Notes: a model not told the origin generated them from the letters alone. A stretch of 64,000 nucleotides of DNA from Rhynchopus sp. YZ270_cl-10 (GCA_964035575.1 OZ037863.1:474001-538000); one strand, 5' to 3'. Shown: positions 9,998 to 20,253, counted from the stretch's first letter. Translations and numbers: made by a program.

Positions 9998-11794
9998 TTA
10001 CATATAAATCTGTAGAGGGGATTGGCAGGCAATGTTTTCTCGCGGTGACGGTGGCTCACCTGGGGGCGCATCTTCACCCATTTCGAGAACACGGTCCCAG
10101 CCACCAGGACCTCCATCTAGGAAGGCCTTTACTGCAACGTTGTATCGGTCGATGGCTTGGGTTTTGGGGTTGCTGACTTCGTACATCCATTCGGTGGCTT
10201 CGTGTGAGGCAAGGGAGATAGGGCACAACCCTGTTGTGGGTGTCATCACTTCGAAGGCAAGCACCCCGTCACGTTCTGTGCAGCACCAATCGGGTTCACC
10301 TGTTTTTAGCAAAGCGGGTTTCATGATGCGGATGATGCGGGGGATGAGGCGCAGTTCGTGATGGCATGCTGCATCGCTGTGCGCTGCATCGTTGCAGACC
10401 AACGCAAGACCTAGGATCCGCCCAGCACGTTCTAAGCCGTTGCATTCAACGGTAAGCCGTCCTAATACACTGAAGCGTCGCATATCAGCGCACCCCACAT
10501 CACCACACCAGGCACGCCCAGTGCAGATACTGAAATTGAAGCTTGCGATTTCTCGTTTAATGTTTTTCGCAGCGGTAATTGCGTTGGAAGCATGCAGCAC
10601 ACAGTTTCGAGAGGTGTTGAAAGAACTAAAGACACGGTCACCAAGGAAGGAGTCAACCACACCCCTTGCAGCATCCACCGCTACACAGGTTTCATGAAGA
10701 AATGCGGTAAAAGCGGTAGAAAAATCGCGTGGACAGAGATCAAGCCTTGCTAGCGATCCATGTAAATTCCCTACCAAGCAGGTCACCCGCTTTACCATCA
10801 GACAGCTCCAGCGTTGTAAGGTGAGCCCCATCTCATTGCTGTTTGAATCCACCACTGCCACTTCGCCTTCGGAAGAACCAAGAGTGTAGACGGCAGTTCG
10901 TTCCAAAGGTGTGTCAGGATCGTCGCGGAGAGGAAGGCATGACTTAGGTAGATAGGGGCGATACGCTCGCATGTTTTCTTCGAGGTTGCAAAGGGCTTTG
11001 TGCATGCGGGGGGGTAAAGTGGCGTCGTCGGTATCCAGAATAGAGGCCACGACGTCCAAATCGTACTCCGCGAGGTGAAGCGCAACGCGCTGCACAGTGT
11101 CAATGGTGTGCCGCATGGTTGCCTTCTCCTTTTCCGCTTGATCTGCAAACCACCTTGTTGTAATAAAGTCTACAACAAATATGGTAACCGAAGTAAATGC
11201 CTGGAGTACAGAGACCACCGCATCCTGCTTGCAGGGAGGCACCTCGCAGGTTGAATATTGCTTCATATCGCGTATCCGAGAGACAACAGTTGCCGTCAAT
11301 GGGATGTCAAAGAGGCCAAATCGATAGGCCCCTTCCGCTTCAACTAAGCAAATCCAAAAAGAGCAAGCAACCAAGGCAACTAACGCAAAGGTTCTGCCAA
11401 TGCGGAGAACCAGGACAACGTCAAGGACAATAATAAACATTGGCCAAGAGTCGCGATCGCCGGTCGTAGTTCTGCCGGCAAGATCGAGGAACATAACAAA
11501 AAGGAGTGCCGCGGTGAGGGCAATTATGTACAGTGTGTTCGCAATTTTGATGCCAGAGAGAATGCAATAGGTAGGGATGAGGCATGCAAAGGCGAGGCAG
11601 GCGCCGGCGAAGTAGCGGAGACCAGCATCGTGGCGTAGTGCGGCGGTGGCGAAGGCCACGCCTGCGCACACCACGCCAAGGAGGAAGAGGGGCAGGGCCA
11701 GCTCACGTTCATGCCGTTCCCCCTCGGATGCAGCTCCGCCACGGCTCACCCCGTGCACGGCCCAGTGTCGTATCCCATCCACAACACATCGCAT
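9998..11794 (-). CDS. Six-TM protein with degenerate class III cyclase homology domain (paralog 2)
   Basis: A 598-residue intronless paralog of the protein at 3170-5128. Hydrophobic segments lie at about 34-53, 60-80, 86-106, 116-133, 136-152 and 193-213. FGLFD, VPPCK (185-189) and YLPKSCLP (281-288) fall at the same residue numbers as in paralog 1, which supports the start at 11794 over the open frame extending upstream to 12010 through a dispersed repeat. The cyclase-like domain (about 335-510) keeps DSFLGDRVFSSF and RRFSVLGR but has CLVGNLHGS where the first metal Asp is expected. The linker between TM6 and YLPKSCLP is shared, while the stretch before the cyclase domain is shorter than in paralog 1. 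Probably a membrane signalling protein of a local gene family. Confidence 0.87.
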   Translation of the reverse strand: MRCVVDGIRHWAVHGVSRGGAASEGERHERELALPLFLLGVVCAGVAFATAALRHDAGLRYFAGACLAFACLIPTYCILSGIKIANTLYIIALTAALLFVMFLDLAGRTTTGDRDSWPMFIIVLDVVLVLRIGRTFALVALVACSFWICLVEAEGAYRFGLFDIPLTATVVSRIRDMKQYSTCEVPPCKQDAVVSVLQAFTSVTIFVVDFITTRWFADQAEKEKATMRHTIDTVQRVALHLAEYDLDVVASILDTDDATLPPRMHKALCNLEENMRAYRPYLPKSCLPLRDDPDTPLERTAVYTLGSSEGEVAVVDSNSNEMGLTLQRWSCLMVKRVTCLVGNLHGSLARLDLCPRDFSTAFTAFLHETCVAVDAARGVVDSFLGDRVFSSFNTSRNCVLHASNAITAAKNIKREIASFNFSICTGRAWCGDVGCADMRRFSVLGRLTVECNGLERAGRILGLALVCNDAAHSDAACHHELRLIPRIIRIMKPALLKTGEPDWCCTERDGVLAFEVMTPTTGLCPISLASHEATEWMYEVSNPKTQAIDRYNVAVKAFLDGGPGGWDRVLEMGEDAPPGEPPSPRENIACQSPLQIYM

Positions 11795-11904
11795 CGAGGT
11801 TTGATAAGGGGGGGCTCTGGTTGAGGGAGTGTGGGAATAAGGATGTGGGGTGATCGTCGTAAGTATCAGTGATGGTGCAGATTTGTCTAAAAGAAAATGT
11901 AGAG

Positions 11905-12101
11905 TTGAAATACAAAGCCCTCTCATGACAGGGTTGGTACAATGACCGGATGCAGTCCTACAATCCATTTCGTGGTTTACATCTGATATGTGTCTACTCC
12001 CGCTTTCCACTCATCAGCCAGATGAACGGGGATCATTGCAAACACAGGGAGATGCGAATTCCTGTGTGATGCAGCGTCCGGTTGGGGTCCTCTGCCGGTT
12101 T
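11905..12101. repeat. Dispersed TTGAAATACAAAG repeat, near full length
   Basis: This family reads TTGAAATACAAAGCCCTCTC, a GTACCTTGGTACAATGACCGG module (shortened here), CATCCATTTCG(T/A)GGTTTACA, TACTCCCGCTTTCCACTCAT, AACGGGGATCATTGC, and ends GGCCCTCTGCCGGTTT or similar. No pol III boxes are recognised. It begins about 110 bp upstream of the start of the cyclase-like gene at 9998-11794 and may act as its 5' region. Confidence 0.75.
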
Positions 12102-12678
12102 CGCTGGGGAAAAAAAATTGGCAATCATGAATACTCCCATATGATGGGATTCGCTTCGGTTCAAATGTAGTCCAATATGCATAGGGGAAAGGGGGGAAAC
12201 ACATGAGAAAAAACTTCTTTTTTTTTTTGATAAGAGAAAGCAGACGAAGATAGACTAGGTGGAGGGGTGCTGTGGTGTGTACTCCTTAGATGCGTATTGT
12301 CATCAGACAGTATTTTTTTTGTGTGTTCTGATGGTGAACTGCATACACAATACAACTCCATCATACGGTGCGCTCTGCAACAAGCAAAAGTATACGTATA
12401 CTTTGCACCTTGTTACGTAACAAAGCTTGCGCTTATTCTTTGTTGCGATTTTTTGCTTGTCATGTAAATAGAAATGTGCTTGTTTCCATGGGTAGTAAGG
12501 TAACAGTATAGGGAGTACAGGATATGGGCGTCAGAGCAAAATTGAAATATAAATATACCTCTCATGTACACATCTCAGCAAAAAGGGGGAGGGGGGTGCA
12601 GTTAGAAAAACAAAAAATAAAAAAATAAAAATTGCGGTTTGTATACTCCGAAGAAAAAGGAAAGTTTTAATAACTATT
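12102..12678. other. Intergenic, no gene seen
   Basis: Contains low-complexity DNA and a motif TTGAAATATAAAT...CCTCTCATGTACACATCT at 12543-12577, which is related to sequences at 18225, 26137 and 28545. No ORF with protein-like composition. Confidence 0.4.
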
Positions 12679-12844
12679 TATTCACCTCCTTTTAGCGGGG
12701 TTTTATTTTGCGATAACTTCACGCATTTTTTTCCCAGGCGAGGGCTACTTAATTTGCCGAGCGAAGCGAGGCAAATTGAGTGCACGAGCCTGGGAAAAAA
12801 ATAAGTGAAGTATCGCAAAATAATCCGCTAAAAGGAGGTGAATA
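12679..12844. mobile_element. Foldback element (CACCTCCTTTTAGCGG family)
   Basis: Almost a full palindrome. The left arm TATTCACCTCCTTTTAGCGG pairs with the right end at 12825-12844, and the arms continue through TTTGCGATA...TTTTTTTCCCAGGC to a GAGCGAAGCGAGGC centre. It sits just left of the 57-bp satellite. The CTTTTAGCGGG...TTATTT...ATAACT core is shared with the inverted-repeat element at 15500-15869 on the other side of the array. Confidence 0.75.
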
Positions 12845-12865
12845 CGTAATTTGAGTTGACGGTCT

Positions 12866-12956
12866 TGAAAACACTTCGCTGGCTGGTGTGTCAAACGGTA
12901 TGTGTATGGTTTGCACGTAACGCTCTACGTATACGATACACACAACGCTATGCTTA
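12866..12956 (+). repeat. Left bracket repeat of the 57-bp satellite
   Basis: Contains ACACTTCGCTGGCT and CGTATACGATACACACAACG followed by CTATGC. The same blocks, in the same order and spacing, occur at 14944-15034 to the right of the array, so the satellite is bracketed by direct repeats of about 90 bp. Confidence 0.7.
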
Positions 12957-12975
12957 AGCGATACACGGTTCGTGT

Positions 12976-14883
12976 GCAGCGTATGCAACGAACGCAACGC
13001 ATACAACGCAACGCAACCGATGTGTACGTAGCGATCTGTATGCAACGAACGCAACGCATGCAACGCAACCAACGCAACGCAACCGATGCGTACGTAGCGA
13101 TCTGTATGCAACGAACGCAACGAACGCAACGCATGCAACGCAACGCAACCGATGTGTACGTAGCGATCTGTATGCAACGAACGCAACGCATACAACGCAA
13201 CGCAACCGATGTGTACGTAGCGATCTGTATGCAACGAACGCAACGCATGCAACGCAACCAACGCAACGCAACCGATGCGTACGTAGCGATCTGTATGCAA
13301 CGAACGCAACGCATGCAACCGATGTGTACGTAGCGATCTGTATGCAACGAACGCAACGCATGCAACGCATGCAACCGATGTGTACGTAGCGATCTGTATG
13401 CAACGAACGCAACGCATGCAACGCATGCAACCGATGTGTACGTAGCGATCTGTATGCAACGAACGCAACGCATGCAACGCATGCAACCGATGCGTACGTA
13501 GCGATCTGTGTGCAACGAACGCAACGCATGCAACGCAACGCAACCGATGCGTACGTAGCGATCTGTGTGCAACGAACGCAACGCATACAACGCAACGCAA
13601 CCGATGCGTACGTAGCGATCTGTATGCAACGAACGCAACGCATACAACGCAACGCAACCGATGTGTACGTAGCGATCTGTATGCAACGAACGCAACGCAT
13701 ACAACGCAACGCAACCGATGTGTACGTAGCGATCTGTATGCAACGAACGCAACGCATACAACGCAACGCAACCGATGCGTACGTAGCGATCTGTATGCAA
13801 CGAACGCAACGCATGCAACGCAACCAACGCAACGCAACCGATGCGTACGTAGCGATCTGTGTGCAACGAACGCAACGCATACAACGCAACGCAACCGATG
13901 TGTACGTAGCGATCTGTATGCAACGAACGCAACGCATACAACGCAACGCAACCGATGTGTACGTAGCGATCTGTATGCAACGAACGCAACGCATGCAACG
14001 CAACCAACGCAACGCAACCGATGCGTACGTAGCGATCTGTATGCAACGAACGCAACGCATGCAACCGATGTGTACGTAGCGATCTGTATGCAACGAACGC
14101 AACGCATGCAACGCATGCAACCGATGTGTACGTAGCGATCTGTATGCAACGAACGCAACGCATGCAACGCATGCAACCGATGCGTACGTAGCGATCTGTG
14201 TGCAACGAACGCAACGCATGCAACGCAACGCAACCGATGCGTACGTAGCGATCTGTATGCAACGAACGCAACGCATACAACGCAACGCAACCGATGTGTA
14301 CGTAGCGATCTGTATGCAACGAACGCAACGCATACAACGCAACGCAACCGATGCGTACGTAGCGATCTGTATGCAACGAACGCAACGCATACAACGCAAC
14401 GAAACCGATGTGTACGTAGCGATCTGTATGCAACGAACGCAACGCATACAACGCAACGCAACCGATGTGTACGTAGCGATCTGTATGCAACGAACGCAAC
14501 GCATACAACGCAACGCAACCGATGCGTACGTAGCGATCTGTATGCAACGAACGCAACGCATACAACGCAACGCAACCGATGCGTACGTAGCGATCTGTAT
14601 GCAACGAACGCAACGCATGCAACGCAACGCAACCGATGTGTACGTAGCGATCTGTATGCAACGAACGCAACGCATACAACGCAACGCAACCGATGCGTAC
14701 GTAGCGATCTGTATGCAACGAACGCAACGCATACAACGCAACGCAACCGATGTGTACGTAGCGATCTGTATGCAACGAACGCAACGCATACAACGCAACG
14801 CAACCGATGCGTACGTAGCGATCTGTATGCAACGAACGCAACGCATACAACGCAACGCAACCGATGCGTACGTAGCGATCTGT
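12976..14883 (+). repeat. 57-bp satellite array, about 33 units
   Basis: The unit is about 57 bp: CGATCTGTATGCAACGAACG, then CAACGCAT(A/G)CAACGCAACGC, then AACCGATG(T/C)GTACGTAG. Units vary by inserting or removing AACGC/ATGCA blocks (52-66 bp), and a several-unit block is duplicated (13021-13500 resembles 13800-14200). The 19-codon period keeps several frames open on both strands, including 714-, 641- and 633-codon minus frames; their repetitive Cys/His/Arg-rich products and lack of codon bias make coding unlikely. Each unit has a TACGTA palindrome. Confidence 0.95.
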
Positions 14884-14943
14884 ACGAAAGCATGCTACGG
14901 GTTTAACGCCATCGCGTTAACGCAACACCTGCGCCGCTGTGAC

Positions 14944-15034
14944 ACTTCGCTGGCTCGTGTGGTTGTGATAACGGAACGGTCTACACGTGCGTTACACACT
15001 ACGGTCTTCGTATACGATACACACAACGCTATGC
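14944..15034 (+). repeat. Right bracket repeat of the 57-bp satellite
   Basis: Direct-repeat partner of 12866-12956, sharing ACACTTCGCTGGCT and CGTATACGATACACACAACG. It is followed by a hairpin-rich stretch (CAGCCCACCTTCGGTGGGCTG at about 15076) and a module resembling the right flank of the 38-bp satellite near 51360-51660. Confidence 0.7.
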
Positions 15035-15499
15035 ATATGCGTTGCACGCGTTAACCGCAACGGGTGGTTACCAAACGCAGCCCACCTTCGGTGGGCTGCT
15101 GCAACTCGTGCCGTGTGTGGCCCATGCATGGTTCTCACAGCTCGCTGGCACGTTTCCCAAGCCGCAAACCCGGTTACCTGCCTGAAAAACCGGGTTTTTG
15201 GCCAAACGCCTGTTTTGCCTGTAGAACCCTGTAGAACCCTTAAGAAACTCGTGTATAAAAGGGGTACTCGTGACACCCTGGTGTCAGGGTCTCTAAGGGG
15301 CTACAGCTTCGCTGAGCCTCTACACCCCCCAAAAAGTGTCCGATCTTTCCAAAGAAAACGTTTTTTCGGCTGGGCGAAGCTTCTACACCCTCAAAAAAAA
15401 ACCGGTTTTTGGTCGGATCCAGCGGGGGGGGTTAGGGGGTAGGGGGGCGGCGAGAAAAGCAACCTTTAAAAACTAGAAAACACAAGTGTTTTCTAGAAT

Positions 15500-15869
15500 T
15501 TTATTTCACGGGAAATAAAGTATACGAAAGGATTTGGCACTTTTAGCGGGACTTATTTATTGTGCAATAACTAACGAGAATGTGTCCTCACAGGAAGCTC
15601 TCAGGGGGAAAAAAAAAAAAGAGCGTGAAAAAAAAAAAAAAAAAGCTCTCATTACCCTCCCGCCAGCGCTACCGGGTCCCGCGGACCCCTAGATAGGCCC
15701 GCTGAGGGGCTGGCGGGATTGAGGAGGCTGGAGGGAGGCTAAAAAAGGCTGGACGGTCCCTCCAGCCCTACTACCTACATGTACCAAAATTTAGCGTGAA
15801 ATTATCATTAAATAAAATCCCGCTAAAAGTGCCAAATCCTTCGTATACTTTATTTCCCAGGGGAATAAA
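15500..15869. mobile_element. TIR element, about 50-bp inverted termini
   Basis: The left end contains GGGAAATAAAGTATACGAA and GGATTTGGCACTTTTAGCGG; the right end (to 15869) carries the inverted copy with a few mismatches. The interior is non-coding and includes poly-A tracts and a GC-rich hairpin (CCCGCCAGC at about 15659 against GCTGGCGGG at about 15717). The CTTTTAGCGGG subterminal core also occurs in the foldback at 12679-12844. Target duplications are not clear. Confidence 0.75.
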
Positions 15870-16010
15870 AAAAGTACCAGGAACCAACACATAAAAATGA
15901 GGGTGTTAGCAAAAAAATATAGTGCAGTTCCTCCTTTCTTCCTTCCCCTCTTTTTTGCTTTTTTATTTTTTTTTTTTTTGCTTTTTTTTCTCAGAATTTT
16001 TCAAAAAACA

Positions 16011-18110
16011 TTACAACTCTGCGAGGTGCAACAGCGTCATTATCCCCCACACTGAGAGCGCAAGCATTGTGAACCCCATCATCCAACTGACAGCGTCAGG
16101 AGCATCGGAGAGCATATCATAAACCCAGGTTAACCTGCGCCCTGTTACGTCCTCTAACAGCCCCACTAAGCCAACACCCCTTTGCGCAGGACGACGCTGA
16201 GAGAGCGGGACACCACGCTTCAACATCCCTGCAGAGAGCTCCTTTCGCACAAAATAGCCCCCTTTGGGGGTGGTGTCCAACACATAACCTAGCTTGGTGT
16301 AGTACCCTCGCGAGCCAACCCCAGCTATAACCGCGACAGAGGTCTTTCCATTGATAGCAGAGATGTGTTCCGCCTCCGCGAGAAGCGCTCTGCCTAGCCC
16401 AGTGTGCTGTGCGTTGCTTCCGGTGTGGTCGTCGCTGTGGATGAGCTGTCCGTATACGTGAAGTTCACGGATTAATCCAGCATTGTGAAGTGCGGGGAGG
16501 GTACTGTCATTTGTGATACGGAGTCTACAAAACCCAAAGAGAGTTGTCCGGTCCGGTGTTTCATATGACAGGAAATAGTCGATTGCCCCCGAGCTCTCAT
16601 ATCTCCGTGTCACCAACTCTGCTTCGTTTAAAAGAAGCCGTTCTGCACGCTTCTTTGCTTCCACTCCGTCACGTTGTGTTTTCTTCGCATCAGGCGCACG
16701 CTCCCGATTCGCCTGCCGCCCCCCCATATCCCCAGCCTCCCTACACCGAATGCATTTACACAACACTCCTTTTGCTGCCATTTCCCCAAGAACCACTTCT
16801 CTGAGGTTTTCTTGCGGTCCTGCGGTAATATACTTTGCAGGTATATCTCTGATAACTCTGTTTAGACGCACCCAAGGGGGGACAAGAGATTTGCCGTAGA
16901 CGAGAACATCAATAAGATCCTTCGCGGAGTAAGGTATGTACTCTCCCGATGCATGCCATTCAGCGATTTTGGTAAAAGGGGTGGTGTCGCAGGGGTAGAT
17001 CTTTACTTGGTCTGCTTGGTAGTCCTCCGACTCAAAGACGTCAGCGAACATTGCTTTGTCAAGGTCTGGTGTGCTTCCGGGTAGGTTAGGCATCAAATGA
17101 ATATCAATCTTAAAACACGAATCCTTCAACAACTTAATCGCTGCTACCGAATCAGCCGCAGAGTGCCCCCGGTTTACCTTCTGCAAGATCCCATCATCAA
17201 CATGCTGCACCCCAATCTGCACTCTGGTGCACCCCATCTCCCGCATGGAGACAATCTCCGCAGCATCAATCGTGTCTGGACGAGTCTCTAACGTCAGGCC
17301 AATGACTTTGCATGTAGCTGTCTCATTGCGGGTCTGCTCTGCAAGAAGACCCTGTTTAGGGGGAAGCGTGTCTGGGTCCATCCGGAAAGTGTTTGCTGCA
17401 TAGAAAATGTCGCGGATAAAGGATTCTTGGTAGACTTTAGGGTAGTTTGACCAAGTGCCGCCTAATACTAGAACTTCGATTTTGTCAACAGGATGCCCGT
17501 TAGTGGAAAGTGACATAGCACGTTCGGTGAATTGCAAAGCCGGGTCAAATTGGTTTTGATTAGCGCGTAACACTGCAGGTTCGTCTCTGAGATAGGACCT
17601 CGGTTGACCTGGTTGGTTTGGACAATAAAAACAGTCGTATTTGCAAGAAAACGCCTGCTTTGTGACTCCATCGTCGCCAACTGGATAGGGCGAGGTGACA
17701 ACGGTGATGGACACCACACCAGACTGGCTTTTCATTGCCTTTGAAACCAATCGTTGCCGCAGCTCGCTTTTTTGGATCACACTGCGTGCGACCAGATCTT
17801 CGTAGACCTGGAGGAGGTCGCACTTCTTGGGGATGCCGTCTTTGCTGCCTCGCGAGAGTTGGAGCAGTTTGTTGTTGAGAGCCTGGTCCGATGTGGGGAG
17901 GTCCTTTGACAGCGCAACCACCATGCCTTCGTACCGTCCACGTTGCCCCTCCGGTACAGAACGTCCAAAGTGATCATAAATGTCCTTCAAAGAATGAAAC
18001 TGCGTCTGAAACGCCTTCTCCCCTTCGATGTCTGGGTTGCAAGCAGCGCCTGCTTGGCGAAGGTCTTCGTGCAAGGATGTCATTATGTTTGCTCTGGGAG
18101 AGCAATGCAA
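16011..18110 (-). CDS. ELP3: Elongator complex protein 3 with C-terminal membrane anchor
   Basis: A 699-residue, intronless Elp3: radical SAM plus GNAT enzyme that modifies tRNA wobble uridine (cm5U34) within Elongator, using S-adenosylmethionine and acetyl-CoA. The radical SAM cluster motif is C156-x3-C160-x2-C163 (CKYDCFYC). Also seen are LGGTWSNYP (216-224), LTLETRPD (272-279), IGVQ (299-302), NRGH (313-316), a Cys cluster C451/C453/C456, and the acetyltransferase motif QHTGLGRALL (568-577) with GVGSRGYY (597-604). Yeast-type Elp3 ends soon after the GNAT domain. Here about 75 residues follow, ending in a strongly hydrophobic helix (about 673-696) and a three-residue tail, i.e. a tail anchor. 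ATG at 18110 or 18083 (residue 10) could be the start. Confidence 0.96.
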   Translation of the reverse strand: MHCSPRANIMTSLHEDLRQAGAACNPDIEGEKAFQTQFHSLKDIYDHFGRSVPEGQRGRYEGMVVALSKDLPTSDQALNNKLLQLSRGSKDGIPKKCDLLQVYEDLVARSVIQKSELRQRLVSKAMKSQSGVVSITVVTSPYPVGDDGVTKQAFSCKYDCFYCPNQPGQPRSYLRDEPAVLRANQNQFDPALQFTERAMSLSTNGHPVDKIEVLVLGGTWSNYPKVYQESFIRDIFYAANTFRMDPDTLPPKQGLLAEQTRNETATCKVIGLTLETRPDTIDAAEIVSMREMGCTRVQIGVQHVDDGILQKVNRGHSAADSVAAIKLLKDSCFKIDIHLMPNLPGSTPDLDKAMFADVFESEDYQADQVKIYPCDTTPFTKIAEWHASGEYIPYSAKDLIDVLVYGKSLVPPWVRLNRVIRDIPAKYITAGPQENLREVVLGEMAAKGVLCKCIRCREAGDMGGRQANRERAPDAKKTQRDGVEAKKRAERLLLNEAELVTRRYESSGAIDYFLSYETPDRTTLFGFCRLRITNDSTLPALHNAGLIRELHVYGQLIHSDDHTGSNAQHTGLGRALLAEAEHISAINGKTSVAVIAGVGSRGYYTKLGYVLDTTPKGGYFVRKELSAGMLKRGVPLSQRRPAQRGVGLVGLLEDVTGRRLTWVYDMLSDAPDAVSWMMGFTMLALSVWGIMTLLHLAEL

Positions 18111-20253
18111 TGCTATGCAATGCAGTGCACCCTCTGTAGTGGATATTTGGGGAATGAAGTGGCATGTAGACGAAGTGAAAGGTAGAGGAAATATTTTTTG
18201 ACAACTAGGGATAATGAAAAGACATTTTGAAAGATGGACCTCTCGTACGCATACATCTAAAAAAAAAACATTGTGTTATTTACAGGACGATAGAGAGCAA
18301 AAGATCAAGAAAAGTTGTAGGTTGAGCCTTTTTTTTTACTTCGTTTGTAGTTTGCTTTTCCGCTTTTATTAAACTATTGGGGAAGTGGTTTTTTTTATGG
18401 TCGAGACAAACAATTCATATCGCTAAGACATTAGTTCTGGTTCTGTACGAATGCCATCTTTGAAGAAAAAACACTTTGGAGGAGGTTATTTGAAGAAAGG
18501 GTGAAGATGCAAAGCTTTCATTACAATGTATAGGGCACGGCAACAAAGAATTGACAAAACGTTGACCACACTTAGAGTATGGGGCACTCACCGTCCTGCT
18601 GTCTAGATGAACCTACACCCTTTGTGGGATCTGATGAGCGACCACTCGGGCACCTTAAAGTCAGCTCTCGGGTTCAGCCCGCCTCAGTCCTGCTTACCAG
18701 AAAGCAGCCCGGCAACAAAGAATGACAAAAACTTTGACCACTTCTCTTTTGAAAAACCTTGGTTGTGTATTATCGTAGACCCCCCACAAGGATGAGCTCC
18801 ACTATTTTTTATTTATTCACAACCTCAAAGCAGGTGCCCAGTTACCCAACATTCTTCCCCTTTTCACTTTTGTACTCGAAGGCCTATCTAACCCTCTTCA
18901 GACTCATCTTGGAAAGAATACTACTTTTTTTGTGTCGACAATCACCTAAAGACCCGCTTAGGGAACCTACGGGGTCCTCAGGCGTGTTGTGGGGGAGGGG
19001 CGTGGTACAGAGCGATCTATTGTATGCTCTGCTCTAAGCTGGGTTTATGGGGAAATACTTTGTGATACAAAGTTAGTGGGAAGGCAGGGTGGGGGGGGGA
19101 GAGAGGATAGGGGAGCTTGGGAGGGGGGGGTATGTTGCATTTTTCGTTTATTTTATGTTTTTTTTTTTTTGAAAACTTGGTTGTATTAGTGTAGCCACCC
19201 GAGGATGAACTCCACTATTTTTTATTTTTTCGAGAAATTGTTGGAGTAGTGGAGTTGCCTCGGTTGTGTTGTGCAATCTCTGCCATTTTTTTCCCCCCTT
19301 TTTTTGAAAACTTGGTTGGATTAGTGTCTTAATCATGACTTTCTTATGTGCAACGTCTGTCTGCGTGTTGACAGTATGAAACAAATGACAATAAAAAAAA
19401 ACCTCTTATTTTACAATAACTCCTTAGGCATAAACACAACAACTATGAACCCCCAGAGAAGAGGGAAGTGAAGAAAGCGTCCTACATCCATTTTGTGGTT
19501 TACATCTGATATGCAAAGAGACATGCAAATCTTAGGAGCGGAGTCAGTGTTAGCCAGTCTAGACTAGACTAGACTTGGTATCTATAAAAAAAAAGAAAAA
19601 ATCTGACACAAACACAAAAAAAAAAAAACGCGTATCTGTCCTGGGGGACCAGGGGAGGAGGAGGAGGGGCTTTGCCTGCTTATTGGCAAAATATATTCTA
19701 ATTTTCTTTCCCTTTTTCTTCATACTTCACAAAATAATGGGATTGGGAGGGAGGGGACGGAGTTGGGAAATTTTTAAATTACCCTTTCTTTTTTGTCTCC
19801 TTTTTAAAAAAAAAAAACTCGCATCAGTGCAGAACACCCTCTCCTTCCGTATATCGCCCCTTCACTATTATTGCTCTACAAAAAAAAATAAAAAATTCTC
19901 TAAAAATAATTCTACCCTTTTTTTTATGTCAACACTCACGATTGTTCTGTACCGCAAAAGCTGCCATCTAAGGCACCTTTTGCAATACCTACAACTCCTC
20001 CTTTTTTTTTTTTTTTTTTTTTTTTGTACTCAGGTAGCTACTTTTTTAAAAAAATCCTAATATTTTCTATTACACCTACAGTTCGTTCCCCTAGTCTTCT
20101 TTTGACTGGGCTTACGGGTGTACCTTTGTTTTTTTTTTTTTTTTTTTTTTTTTGAGTCTCTCTCAGAGTCTCTCTGTTAGGTTTCCCCTCTCCCTCTCTC
20201 CTCCTTCACCCAAAACTTTCCCATAAATTCCTTTTCATAATTTCCCTTTTTTT
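18111..20253. other. Intergenic, dispersed repeats and homopolymers
   Basis: No supported gene. Contains a TTGAAAGATG...CCTCTCGTACGCATACATCT motif (18225-18262, about 140 bp upstream of ELP3), copies of a repeat GGTTGTATTAGTGTAGCCAC...GATGAACTCCACTATTTTT (18750-18812, 19176-19232, 19304-19325), a GTTGGAGTAGTG(G/T)AGTTGCC repeat shared with 30103-30155, and T-runs of about 23 bp (20003-20025, 20129-20153). Confidence 0.5.
19176..19232. repeat. Dispersed repeat family GGTTGTATTAGTGTAG
   Basis: About 50 bp: AAAACTTGGTTGTATTAGTG, then TAGCCACCCGAGGATGAACTC, then CACTATTTTT. Other copies: 1315-1362, 18750-18812, 19304-19325 (partial), 24818-24842 (partial), and reversed at 55380-55424 (intron 1 of the TPR gene) and 62521-62572. 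Short and terminus-less, possibly the end of a longer element. Confidence 0.6.

Noticed and set aside
12749-14893. Very long minus-strand ORFs (714, 641, 633 codons) and plus-strand ORFs over the 57-bp array
   Set aside because: A 57-bp period is 19 codons, so any frame free of stops in one unit stays open. Several frames on both strands are open at once and the products are monotonous Cys/His/Arg repeats.
12866-15034. LTR retrotransposon with the 90-bp direct repeats as LTRs
   Set aside because: No TG...CA ends, no primer-binding site or polypurine tract, and only satellite DNA between the repeats.
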